This document shows positions 1 through 6,085 of a DNA stretch of 14,477 nucleotides, piece after piece. The stretch is from JBEGTT01 sp041179245. Its GTDB lineage: Bacteria > Pseudomonadota > Gammaproteobacteria > Burkholderiales > Rhodocyclaceae. The stretch lies in NCBI GenBank assembly GCA_041179245.1, contig JBEGTT010000158.1, forward strand, positions 1 to 14,477, given 5' to 3'. The notes under the pieces were generated by a model. That model did no database searches and had not been told where the DNA came from. It was given only the letters and a program-made list of their open reading frames with translations. The translations under genes and the position numbers were made by a program. Position 1 is the stretch's first letter; every line of letters begins with the position of its first letter.

Positions 1-83
1 TGCTTACGCTTGCGTAGAACAGATTTCTCGATTTCCATAGTGCCCACTAAGTCGTTGTAGTGGAGACTATCTTCCCTATCCAT
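1..83 (-). CDS. Partial unknown ORF running off the left end
   Basis: An ATG at 83-81 opens a reverse-strand frame that stays open for 27 codons to the window edge and starts MDREDSLHYN. A stop lies eight codons upstream in the same frame with no other ATG between, so this is the only ATG start. The bases just upstream are G-rich (CGGGGGC), at best a poor ribosome binding site. It points the same way as the integrase and lies about 195 bases beyond its stop, where cargo of an integrated element would sit. I do not recognise the sequence; it is charged, with no signal peptide or membrane segment in what is visible. It could equally be a chance open frame. Confidence 0.3.
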   Translation of the reverse strand, partial: MDREDSLHYNDLVGTMEIEKSVLRKRK

Positions 84-115
84 GCCCCCGAAAAACAGAT
101 GACTTCACCGCAGGC

Positions 116-175
116 TTACAAATCATTCACTGAAAATACACCGCTCTGGATAGTGTGAGCTTCTTGGTGTTCCAT
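116..175 (-). CDS. Possible 19-residue small ORF or broken gene start
   Basis: A reverse-strand ATG at 175-173 is preceded by AGAGAGG six bases upstream, the best ribosome binding site in this corner of the window. The frame is only 19 codons (begins MEHQEAHTIQ) and ends in TAA at 118-116, 33 bases before the partial ORF that starts at 83. It may be a leader peptide, the remnant of a gene broken by a frameshift, or chance. No family is recognised. Confidence 0.2.
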   Translation of the reverse strand: MEHQEAHTIQSGVFSVNDL

Positions 176-234
176 TTTGCACCTCTCTGCAAAGTTGTTC
201 ATGTGCAGATATGGGTTTTCGTTTGGGTGCGTTA

Positions 235-259
235 TAGGCGCCTAGAAATGAAGTTTCTA
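235..259. repeat. Palindrome plus adjoining inverted repeat downstream of integrase
   Basis: TAGGCGCCTA at 235-244 is a perfect 10-base palindrome. It overlaps TAGAAA (243-248), which forms an inverted repeat with TTTCTA (254-259) around a 5-base loop. The pair lies about 20 bases past the integrase stop. The outer hairpin is AT-rich and has no T-run in the integrase direction, so it is a poor intrinsic terminator; it may be a protein binding site or chance. Confidence 0.25.
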
Positions 260-278
260 AAATTTATTGCAGATATAT

Positions 279-1535
279 TCAGGACTCAGTGCCGGAAGCT
301 TTTTGTTTCCATTGGTCTAGGAGGTTGGCCCATTGCTGCATCATTTTGGCGCGATCTACTAAATAGTCGGCATGGTTATAGGTACGCCGAACAGAATTGG
401 GTTCTTCGTGTGCAAGTTGCCTCTCAATCCAATCAGCAGAGAAACCCATTTCATTGAGGCGAGTGCTTCCTGTAGTTCTTGTGGCATGGGAGCTAAATTT
501 GCCGGCCCATCCTAGGACATAAAGCATTTGGCGCATTGATGCCGTTACCATTGGCTTTGTCCTGTCATCCCGATGAGGGAATAGGTGCTTTTTTGATCCG
601 GTTATTGTATGCATTCCGCGTAGAAGCCTGACGGCTTGTTGAGGCAGCGGAATTACGTGCTCTTTGCGTTTTTTCATACGCTCTGCACGAATTCTCCAAA
701 TTGCCGCATCGAGATCAAATTCTTCCCACTCTGCCTCAACAACTTCAGAGGGGCGGGCTAGGGTTAGCCACATCAAGTTAAAGGCACATTGAGTCTGGTA
801 ATTTCCACCATGTCCATCAATGTCATTCAGTAGTTCTCCAATTTCACCCCAAGAAAGAGGGCGCTTATGTTGGGTCTTATTTGCAGCTAGGGCTTTGCGT
901 ACTGGATAAACAGGATCAGCATTAGCTCTAAGGGTAGAAACAGCGAACTCAAAAATCGACGACATCGTGCGCTTTGCTTCTTGGGCAACAGAGTTGCCAT
1001 TTTCTTTGTCGGAGCGTTTGAGGATGTCGAGGATGTGGGCCGACTCAACCTGTTTAGCAGGCAGTTTGCCAATATATGGGAACACAACTCGCTCAAGCAT
1101 ATTTAGCCGGCGGCTTTTTGTTATCTCTTCCCAATCCCTTAATCCAATCCACTCTCGTGCGATTGCTTCAAAGGTATTTGCCCTTTCATGTCCAGCTTTG
1201 ATTCGTTCTAGTTTTTTGTGTTGTGCCGGATGAATTCCTTGCTGAACTAACTTACGGGCAGTCTCAGCGAGTTCTCGGGCTTCCTTGAGCGTTAAATCCG
1301 GATAACTACCCAGCGCATAGCGGTTTTCCTTGCCTAGCAGCCGATATTTCCACCGCCAGAGTTTTGACCCGGTGGGGGTGACTTCAAGATAAAGACCGGC
1401 ACCGGCCGCAATTTTGTAAGTCTTGTCTGCAGGTTTGGCTGCCCGTAAGGCAGCATCGCTAACGGCCCGCTTGGGGGCAGTGGATTTCGATGTTTCTTGA
1501 GCAGAGGCGGTGGGTTTTGGTTGATTTGGGGGCAT
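279..1535 (-). CDS. P4-type tyrosine integrase (site-specific recombinase)
   Basis: This 418-residue protein belongs to the P4-like tyrosine recombinases that insert and excise genomic islands and prophages. The N-terminal DUF4102-type arm-binding domain covers roughly residues 25-105 (GLYLEVTPTGSKLWRWKY, LGSYPDLTLKEAR), the core-binding domain about 120-215, and the catalytic domain about 225-400. All expected catalytic positions are visible: R261 (ARPSE), a lysine in the K288-K291 cluster, H350 and R353 (HATR), H376 (LAH) and the nucleophile Y386 (TYNHADYL). The usual HGFRAT around the second arginine reads HATRTT, keeping the key H and R. Length is normal, so it should be active. The ATG at 1535 has GGAG six bases upstream. 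The gene lies just downstream of ychF in the same direction, the layout P4-type integrases usually show relative to their target gene. Residues 1-25 are Pro/Ser/Thr/Lys-rich and extend before the usual family start. Confidence 0.95.
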   Translation of the reverse strand: MPPNQPKPTASAQETSKSTAPKRAVSDAALRAAKPADKTYKIAAGAGLYLEVTPTGSKLWRWKYRLLGKENRYALGSYPDLTLKEARELAETARKLVQQGIHPAQHKKLERIKAGHERANTFEAIAREWIGLRDWEEITKSRRLNMLERVVFPYIGKLPAKQVESAHILDILKRSDKENGNSVAQEAKRTMSSIFEFAVSTLRANADPVYPVRKALAANKTQHKRPLSWGEIGELLNDIDGHGGNYQTQCAFNLMWLTLARPSEVVEAEWEEFDLDAAIWRIRAERMKKRKEHVIPLPQQAVRLLRGMHTITGSKKHLFPHRDDRTKPMVTASMRQMLYVLGWAGKFSSHATRTTGSTRLNEMGFSADWIERQLAHEEPNSVRRTYNHADYLVDRAKMMQQWANLLDQWKQKASGTES

Positions 1536-1567
1536 TGTTACTCCAAATGGTGAGTTTATTGCCTGTA

Positions 1568-1587
1568 TGCCCCCTATCGTGCCCCCC
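1568..1587. repeat. Two direct TGCCCCC repeats, 12-base period
   Basis: TGCCCCC occurs at 1568-1574 and 1580-1586. On the integrase strand this reads as GGGGGCA units spaced 12 bases apart, 33-52 bases before the integrase ATG. Paired G-runs ending in CA upstream of P4-type integrases are commonly arm-type or autorepression sites, so I infer an integrase or excisionase binding site. Confidence 0.45.
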
Positions 1588-1614
1588 GTTGTTTAGATTG
1601 TCAATGAACAATCA

Positions 1615-1684
1615 CGAACACGAGAGGACTGATTAGTTATTGTTAATCATAGTGTTATAGCGTTTAACGAACACCTGCGAACAC
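1615..1684. repeat. Three direct CGAACAC repeats
   Basis: CGAACAC is found at 1615-1621, 1668-1674 and 1678-1684, all in the same orientation. The last two are offset by 10 bases, one helical turn, so proteins bound there would face the same side of the DNA. They sit between the integrase promoter area and the ychF stop, where arm-type or core-type integrase sites are expected. Confidence 0.45.
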
Positions 1685-1704
1685 TAGAAAACAATACTTT
1701 CTGC

Positions 1705-2796
1705 TTAGACGTTAAACAGGAAATTCAACACGTCACCATCTTTAACGACGTATTCCTTGCCTTCGGCGCGCATTTTGCCTGCTTCTTTGGCACCCGCTTC
1801 ACCCTTGAAGGCAATAAAGTCATCAAAGGCGATGGTTTGTGCGCGGATAAAGCCCCGTTCAAAGTCACCGTGAATAACACCGGCGGCTTGGGGTGCGGTA
1901 TCACCTTGGTGAATTGTCCATGCGCGAACTTCTTTAACGCCAGCGGTGAAGTAGGTTGCCAAACCGAGTAGTTTGTAACCGGCACGAATCAGACGATCCA
2001 AACCGGGTTCTTCCAAACCCATTGACGCTAGAAAATCAACCTTATCAGCATCATCCAGATCGGCAATTTCAGCTTCAATCGCGGCACACACAGCGACCAC
2101 TTCGGCCTTTTCAGTAGCGGCATGCGCCTTAACCGTGTCCAGCAGCGGGTTGTTAGTGAAGCCGTCTTCGGCGACGTTGGCTACATACAGCACCGGTTTA
2201 GCGGTAATCAGGCAGAGTGGCTTGAGGAGGAGGCGTTCTTCTTTGGTGAGGTCGAGGCCACGCACCGCTTTGCCTTGGTCGAGTTGAGCAAAACACTTGT
2301 CCAGCAACGCTACGATGGCTTTTGCTTCTTTGTCGCCTGAAGTCGCTGGCTTGCGATAGCGGTGTTGTGCTTTTTCCACCGTCGACATATCGGCCAGTGC
2401 CAGTTCGGTATCGATGACTTCGATGTCACGTAGCGGATCAACACCCCCTGAAACGTGGATTACGTTATCGTCGGTGAAGCAGCGAACCACGTGAACCACG
2501 GCATCGGTTTCACGTATATTGGCCAAGAACTGGTTGCCCAAGCCTTCCCCTTTGGAGGCGCCAGCCACCAGCCCGGCAATATCGACGAACTCGACAATGG
2601 CAGGTTGCATGCGCTGTGGCTTCACGATTTCAGCGAGTTGAGCCATGCGTGGATCAGGCACTTCAACAATGCCGACATTCGGTTCAATGGTGCAGAAGGG
2701 ATAATTTTCCGCAGCGATACCTGACTTAGTCAGCGCGTTGAACAGAGTGGATTTGCCGACGTTGGGCAAGCCGACGATGCCGCATTGGAGAGCCAT
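1705..2796 (-). CDS. ychF: Redox-regulated ATPase YchF (Obg-family)
   Basis: YchF (EngD) is a ribosome-associated P-loop NTPase of the Obg family that prefers ATP and is linked to translation and oxidative stress responses. The P-loop GLPNVGKS is at residues 9-16, the DIAG motif at 72-75 followed by the family signature GASKGEGLGNQFL, and the usual NKxD is replaced by NVAE at 208-211, the family change that favours ATP over GTP. A TGS domain ends the protein in NFLFNV. I start at the ATG at 2796, giving 363 residues as in E. coli; the frame is open for 22 more codons upstream but these do not match the family and overlap a promoter candidate. An AGG lies eight bases before the ATG. Its last codons adjoin the integrase attachment region, so the natural C-terminus is either untouched or rebuilt by the inserted element. 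Confidence 0.96.
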   Translation of the reverse strand: MALQCGIVGLPNVGKSTLFNALTKSGIAAENYPFCTIEPNVGIVEVPDPRMAQLAEIVKPQRMQPAIVEFVDIAGLVAGASKGEGLGNQFLANIRETDAVVHVVRCFTDDNVIHVSGGVDPLRDIEVIDTELALADMSTVEKAQHRYRKPATSGDKEAKAIVALLDKCFAQLDQGKAVRGLDLTKEERLLLKPLCLITAKPVLYVANVAEDGFTNNPLLDTVKAHAATEKAEVVAVCAAIEAEIADLDDADKVDFLASMGLEEPGLDRLIRAGYKLLGLATYFTAGVKEVRAWTIHQGDTAPQAAGVIHGDFERGFIRAQTIAFDDFIAFKGEAGAKEAGKMRAEGKEYVVKDGDVLNFLFNV

Positions 2797-2833
2797 GAAT
2801 AAGCCTTTGTTTGACGAGGTCTGAAAGGCCGCG

Positions 2834-2862
2834 ATTGTATGCGCCCAGATGCCGAAATCCAA
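2834..2862 (-). promoter_or_regulatory. Candidate promoter of ychF
   Basis: Read on the reverse strand, TTGGAT (2862-2857) and TACAAT (2839-2834) are separated by exactly 17 bases, a plausible sigma-70 -35/-10 pair with a good -10 and a moderate -35. It lies about 38 bases upstream of the ychF ATG and supports the start at 2796, because the longer reading frame would contain the promoter. Confidence 0.5.
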
Positions 2863-2936
2863 AGCTTTCTGGTGATTACTTAGACAGGTTTAACGGGGAA
2901 ACGGGTGGTAAGTTAGTTGTTCCGTGGAAATGTTAT

Positions 2937-2954
2937 CTTGCCCTAAATGGCAAG
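2937..2954. repeat. Perfect 6-base stem hairpin between ychF and the small lipoprotein gene
   Basis: CTTGCC (2937-2942) and GGCAAG (2949-2954) form a perfect inverted repeat around a 6-base loop. It sits in the roughly 200-base divergent space 2797-2997, 43 bases before the lipoprotein ATG. Neither side has a convincing T-run, so an operator or mRNA leader structure is more likely than a terminator. A weak promoter-like pair (TTGCCC, 17 bases, TAATCT at 2961) overlaps it. Confidence 0.35.
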
Positions 2955-2997
2955 GCTCTCTAATCTTCCGATTTGGAATTTTTGACAAGGGATTGAT

Positions 2998-3165
2998 ATG
3001 GCTTATCGCACATGTTTTCGTCAGGCAGGCTTGCTGATTAGTCTGATTGTTTTATTGGGCGCTTGCTCGCCACCCACTCGCCCCGTTGCCAAGGCGGTGC
3101 CCACTGAAACGCTGAAGGTTAGCCCTGAATTGTTGAAGGGAAAAACCGTGGATCAGCCGAGCTAG
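2998..3165 (+). CDS. Small predicted lipoprotein, 55 residues
   Basis: A short forward gene with AAGG seven bases before its ATG. The product begins with positively charged residues, then a hydrophobic segment (about residues 10-22) and a lipobox L20-G21-A22-C23, so signal peptidase II should cut before C23 and leave a lipid-anchored mature peptide of only 33 residues, rich in Pro, Lys and Val. The mature part begins CSPPTRPVAK; the residue after Cys is Ser, which favours outer-membrane sorting by the Lol system. No known domain is recognised. It is divergent from ychF and convergent with the NlpC/P60 gene: its TAG ends at 3165 and the neighbour's stop begins at 3166, with no base between them. 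Tiny lipoproteins of this kind are easily missed by gene finders. Confidence 0.75.
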   Translation: MAYRTCFRQAGLLISLIVLLGACSPPTRPVAKAVPTETLKVSPELLKGKTVDQPS

Positions 3166-3744
3166 TCAGTTGAAATAGGTCCGTGCTTCCTCAAAACGTT
3201 TGGCGAAGTAACCGGTGTCGAGCCGGTCGACCCGGATTTTGTTGTTGGTTGATGGGGCATGAACGAAACGGCCTTCACCAATGAAGATGCCAACATGGGA
3301 GTGAGGTCGTTGCTGGGTATTAAAGAAAACCAGATCGCCGGGCAACACTTCTTTCAGCCCCACTTGGCGACCTTCTATGGCCATGCTCGCCGCGTTGCCG
3401 CGCAGGGGGTAATTGGTGGCTTCTCGGTAGATAAAAGACACCATGCCGCTGCAGTCCAAACCCGCTTCCGGGTTTTTGCCCCCGAAGCGGTAGCCTGTGC
3501 CCAACAAGCCCATGGTGTACATCAGCACATCTTGTCGTTGGTTCGTCAGCCGACCTTCTTGGTTTCCGGTTTTTCGCATTACCGTCGACGGAATGCTTTT
3601 TTCCGTATGCACGCCAACCGATGTTGATGGTTGTTGCGAAGATTCCGATGGCGTGTGTTGGCTAAAGAGGCTATTACAAGCGGTTAGCTGTAGAGAAGCC
3701 GCTAGGGCCAAGCAAAAAGTAGGTTTCCAGTTTTTCCAATTCAT
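3166..3744 (-). CDS. NlpC/P60-family lipoprotein, probable peptidoglycan endopeptidase
   Basis: This 192-residue protein has a signal peptide with lipobox L20-T21-A22-C23 and is therefore a lipid-anchored periplasmic protein. After a Ser/Thr/Gln-rich linker (about 28-70) comes an NlpC/P60 domain (about 70-190). The catalytic triad is visible: C98 in LDCSGMV, H150 in SHVGIFIG and H162 in FVHAPS. Such enzymes (Spr/MepS and relatives) usually cleave D-Glu-diaminopimelate or cross-link peptide bonds in the cell wall; the exact bond cannot be read from sequence. The size and single catalytic domain resemble MepS. The ATG at 3744 lacks a clear Shine-Dalgarno sequence: an AGAGG is present but about 20 bases away. 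It is divergent from gabD with only 38 bases between them, and its stop abuts that of the small lipoprotein gene. Confidence 0.92.
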   Translation of the reverse strand: MNWKNWKPTFCLALAASLQLTACNSLFSQHTPSESSQQPSTSVGVHTEKSIPSTVMRKTGNQEGRLTNQRQDVLMYTMGLLGTGYRFGGKNPEAGLDCSGMVSFIYREATNYPLRGNAASMAIEGRQVGLKEVLPGDLVFFNTQQRPHSHVGIFIGEGRFVHAPSTNNKIRVDRLDTGYFAKRFEEARTYFN

Positions 3745-3782
3745 CTTGCTAGTATGTATTTACCTCTGAAAATTTCAAAATC
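3745..3782. promoter_or_regulatory. Compact divergent control region between NlpC/P60 gene and gabD
   Basis: Only 38 bases separate the two divergent ATGs. TGCTAGTAT (3748-3755 with the T at 3747) resembles an extended -10 element for gabD, without a good -35. TGAAA (3767-3771), one A and TTTCA (3773-3777) make an 11-base odd palindrome that ends five bases before the gabD ATG and could be an operator. Neither gene has a strong ribosome binding site here. For the NlpC/P60 gene the promoter may lie inside the start of gabD. Confidence 0.3.
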
Positions 3783-5219
3783 ATGAACACACAATTTTCC
3801 AGCGATGCTTTTCTAAATGGTCTGTGGATTAAGGCGGATAGCGCACAGACCCTGGCAGTTTTGAATCCAGCCAATGGTGAAAAAATTGCCGAGGTTCCCC
3901 TGTGTGGTGTGGTGGAAACGCAGCGAGCTATTGATGCGGCTAATGCAGCGTGGCCAGCGTGGCGGGCGTTAACTGCCCGTCGGCGTAGCCAAGTTTTACA
4001 AGCTTGGTTCAAGCTGATTCTGATAGAGGCTGAAGCACTGGCTCAACTTATTACCGCCGAATGCGGTAAGCCTTTGCTCGAAGCGCAGGGCGAGGTAGTT
4101 TATGGCGCTTCATTTGTGGAATGGTTTGCCGAGGAAGGCAAACGTGCTTATGGGGAAACAATTCCTAGCCCGGTGAGCAATACTCGGATTCAGGTGATTA
4201 AACAGCCAGTAGGGGTTTGCGCGGCTATTACGCCTTGGAATTTCCCCCTAGCCATGATTACTCGCAAGGTAGCCCCTGCCTTGGCGGCGGGGTGTACGGT
4301 GGTGGTGAAACCGGCAGAGCAAACGCCATTAACGGCATTGGCGTTGGCTAAACTGGCCGAAGAAGCGGGGTTCCCCGCTGGTGTGTTTAACGTCATTACG
4401 GGTGATCCGGTTGCTATTGGCGGTGTTCTGACTAGCAGCCCAATCGTTCGCAAATTGTCTTTTACGGGGTCAACTGAAATTGGCCGACTGCTTATGGCCC
4501 AATCCGCGCCCACTTTGAAAAAACTCTCGCTGGAGTTGGGGGGAAATGCCCCATTCATCGTATTTGATGATGCTGATCTCGATGCTGCTGTCGAAGGGGC
4601 TATTGCGGCTAAATATCGCAATACCGGCCAAACCTGCGTGTGTGCCAATCGCTTTTTGGTACAGGCTGGCATTTACGATGCCTTCGCTGAGAAACTAGCA
4701 GCCAAAGTGGCAACGCTCAAAGTCGGGAATGGACTAGAAGCTGGAGTTCAGCAAGGTCCGTTGATTGATGCTGATGCGTTGAGTAAGGTGGAAAGCCATA
4801 TTGCCGATGCAGTCCGGTTAGGTGCCGAGGTCTTGACGGGCGGGCACCGAATTGATGGGCCGGGGCATTTTCATCAACCAACGGTGCTGACCGAGTTGAC
4901 TTCCGCGATGCGGATTGCTCGCGAAGAAACCTTTGGCCCGGTTGCTGCACTGTTCCGTTTTGCCAGCGAAGAAGAAGCCGTGCAGATGGCCAACGATACG
5001 GAGTACGGTTTGGCGGCTTATTTTTATTCTCGTGATGTGAGCCGTTGTTTCCGGGTCGGTGAGGCCTTGGAATATGGCATGGTGGGCATTAACACCGGGT
5101 TGATTTCTAACGAAGTTTCCCCCTTTGGTGGAATCAAACAATCGGGCTTAGGTCGCGAAGGTTCACGCCATGGCTTGGATGAGTATCTGGAAATAAAACA
5201 AATGTGTTTTGCGGTGTAA
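3783..5219 (+). CDS. gabD: NAD(P)-dependent succinate-semialdehyde dehydrogenase
   Basis: This 478-residue aldehyde dehydrogenase oxidises succinate semialdehyde to succinate, the last step of GABA degradation, feeding the TCA cycle in the cytoplasm. Visible family residues are N153 in the oxyanion-site motif TPWNFP, K176 and E179 in the cofactor-binding VVVKPAEQTP, the general base E251 in LELGGNAP, and the nucleophile C285 in NTGQTCVCANR. The C-terminal signature GMVGINTG followed by PFGGIKQSGLGREGS is typical of GabD, and the length matches. C287, two residues after the nucleophile, forms the CxC pair that acts as a redox switch in human SSADH; whether it does so here is inference. The ATG at 3783 starts close to family start points, but no clear Shine-Dalgarno precedes it. 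No gabT is next door; instead the CheW-CZB gene follows after 35 bases in the same direction, so the two may share a transcript. A related semialdehyde substrate (e.g. glutarate semialdehyde) cannot be excluded. Confidence 0.92.
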   Translation: MNTQFSSDAFLNGLWIKADSAQTLAVLNPANGEKIAEVPLCGVVETQRAIDAANAAWPAWRALTARRRSQVLQAWFKLILIEAEALAQLITAECGKPLLEAQGEVVYGASFVEWFAEEGKRAYGETIPSPVSNTRIQVIKQPVGVCAAITPWNFPLAMITRKVAPALAAGCTVVVKPAEQTPLTALALAKLAEEAGFPAGVFNVITGDPVAIGGVLTSSPIVRKLSFTGSTEIGRLLMAQSAPTLKKLSLELGGNAPFIVFDDADLDAAVEGAIAAKYRNTGQTCVCANRFLVQAGIYDAFAEKLAAKVATLKVGNGLEAGVQQGPLIDADALSKVESHIADAVRLGAEVLTGGHRIDGPGHFHQPTVLTELTSAMRIAREETFGPVAALFRFASEEEAVQMANDTEYGLAAYFYSRDVSRCFRVGEALEYGMVGINTGLISNEVSPFGGIKQSGLGREGSRHGLDEYLEIKQMCFAV

Positions 5220-5254
5220 CCTTTGTGACTGATGTGGTGATGAGGTAAGACAAA

Positions 5255-6067
5255 ATGAGTCAAGCGCTAAGCGTCGGTCAGCAATCTCAGCAGGACGGTT
5301 CATCTGAGTATTTGCTCTTTCGAGTGGGGAAACAGGTTTTTGGGATGCAGATGCGCCACGTTAATTACGTTGCTCAGATGACCAATGGTTTTGCCTATTC
5401 AGGAAGCTCTGCAGAAAGCCATTTTGTATTTGATGGACAGCCCGTTTCCTACATTTCTGTATGGGATAAGTTAGGTCTGGAATCGGAATACCTCGAATAC
5501 GAAAAAATGCTCGCTATGCTGCCCCAGCGCCTTAACGACCACGTCGAATGGATGGGGGCTTTGGCTGAATCACTTCGTTCTGGCAGGCCCTTTACTAAAG
5601 CGCGAAACCCTTATGAATGCGCTTTTGGTAAGTGGTATTACGCTCGCAGCTCAGACGACAAACGCCTTGCGATGTTGTTAGATCAATTTGAACAGCCGCA
5701 TGCCCAGATTCATGCACTGGCCGATCAGTTATTGGCATTATCTGCCGAGGGGAAAGGCCAAGCCGCATTACACCGTTACGAAGAGGCGGAGCACACGACC
5801 TTAGCCATGTTAAAAAAACTGTTCCACAACACCGAAGCCTTAGTCGCCGATCTACAACGCAGGGTGGCGATTATTGTGTCAGATGGACAAGACCGCTGCG
5901 CGCTGGGGGTTGATGGAATCATCGACATTGTGAGTATTCCGGTTGACCGGGTTCGGGCCAATAATCAGTGGGATAAAAAACATCCCGTGCAATCAGTGAC
6001 CGCCGGGATGCTGGTGTTAGATGATGGGCATATTGCACCCATCGTGGATTGGCTTAATTTCGCTTGA
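5255..6067 (+). CDS. CheW-like chemotaxis protein with a CZB zinc domain inserted
   Basis: This 270-residue cytoplasmic protein has an unusual layout. Residues about 17-78 look like the first half of a CheW domain (YLLFRVGKQVFGMQMRHV, then FVFDGQPVSYISVWDKLGL). Residues about 88-195 look like a CZB (chemoreceptor zinc-binding) four-helix domain with the 3-His/1-Cys zinc set: H96 in NDHVEW, C122 in ECAFGKWYY, H149 and H153 in HAQIH. Residues about 200-268 return to the second half of CheW (VAIIVSDGQDRCALGVDGIIDIV, then GMLVLDDGHIAPIVDWL). The zinc-binding sensor is therefore placed between the two CheW subdomains. CheW couples receptors to the kinase CheA; CZB domains sense zinc or oxidation of the zinc-bound Cys (hypochlorous acid). 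The inferred role is a scaffold whose coupling depends on zinc or redox state. GAGGT lies about nine bases before the ATG. No chemoreceptor, cheA or other che gene is nearby; the upstream neighbour is gabD and the downstream rsmB-like gene is convergent, 18 bases away. Confidence 0.85.
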   Translation: MSQALSVGQQSQQDGSSEYLLFRVGKQVFGMQMRHVNYVAQMTNGFAYSGSSAESHFVFDGQPVSYISVWDKLGLESEYLEYEKMLAMLPQRLNDHVEWMGALAESLRSGRPFTKARNPYECAFGKWYYARSSDDKRLAMLLDQFEQPHAQIHALADQLLALSAEGKGQAALHRYEEAEHTTLAMLKKLFHNTEALVADLQRRVAIIVSDGQDRCALGVDGIIDIVSIPVDRVRANNQWDKKHPVQSVTAGMLVLDDGHIAPIVDWLNFA

Positions 6068-6085
6068 GCTGCGGTTCCTACAAGA

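Larger units (their letters stand above)
1536..1704. other. Non-coding integrase upstream and likely attachment region
   Basis: These 169 bases separate the integrase start from the ychF stop. They hold two TGCCCCC copies, three CGAACAC copies, an AT-rich inverted repeat (TGATTA at 1630-1635, TAATCA at 1644-1649) and AATCATAGTGTTA (1645-1657), which fits the IHF consensus WATCAANNNNTTR with one mismatch. This combination is what an att region with integrase arm sites, an IHF bend and the int promoter would look like. The exact crossover cannot be placed without the other end of the element. Confidence 0.5.

Noticed and set aside
155..457. A 100-codon forward open frame at the left end
   Set aside because: Its second half is antisense to the integrase 3' end, it has no convincing ribosome binding site, and its sequence resembles no family.
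1630..1649. Inverted repeat TGATTA/TAATCA as terminator of ychF
   Set aside because: The stem is AT-rich and has no following T-run; a binding site is more likely.
1536..1704. tRNA gene or fragment beside the integrase
   Set aside because: I looked for a T-arm GTTCRANNC and CCA-like end next to the integrase and found none on either strand.
2797..2862. N-terminal extension of ychF by 22 residues
   Set aside because: It does not fit the family start (MALQCGIVGLPNVGKS) and covers a good -35/-10 pair; the ATG at 2796 gives the normal 363 residues.
4190..5263. Several reverse open frames inside gabD
   Set aside because: They are antisense to a well-supported gene, with composition set by its codons, and have no ribosome binding sites or family features.
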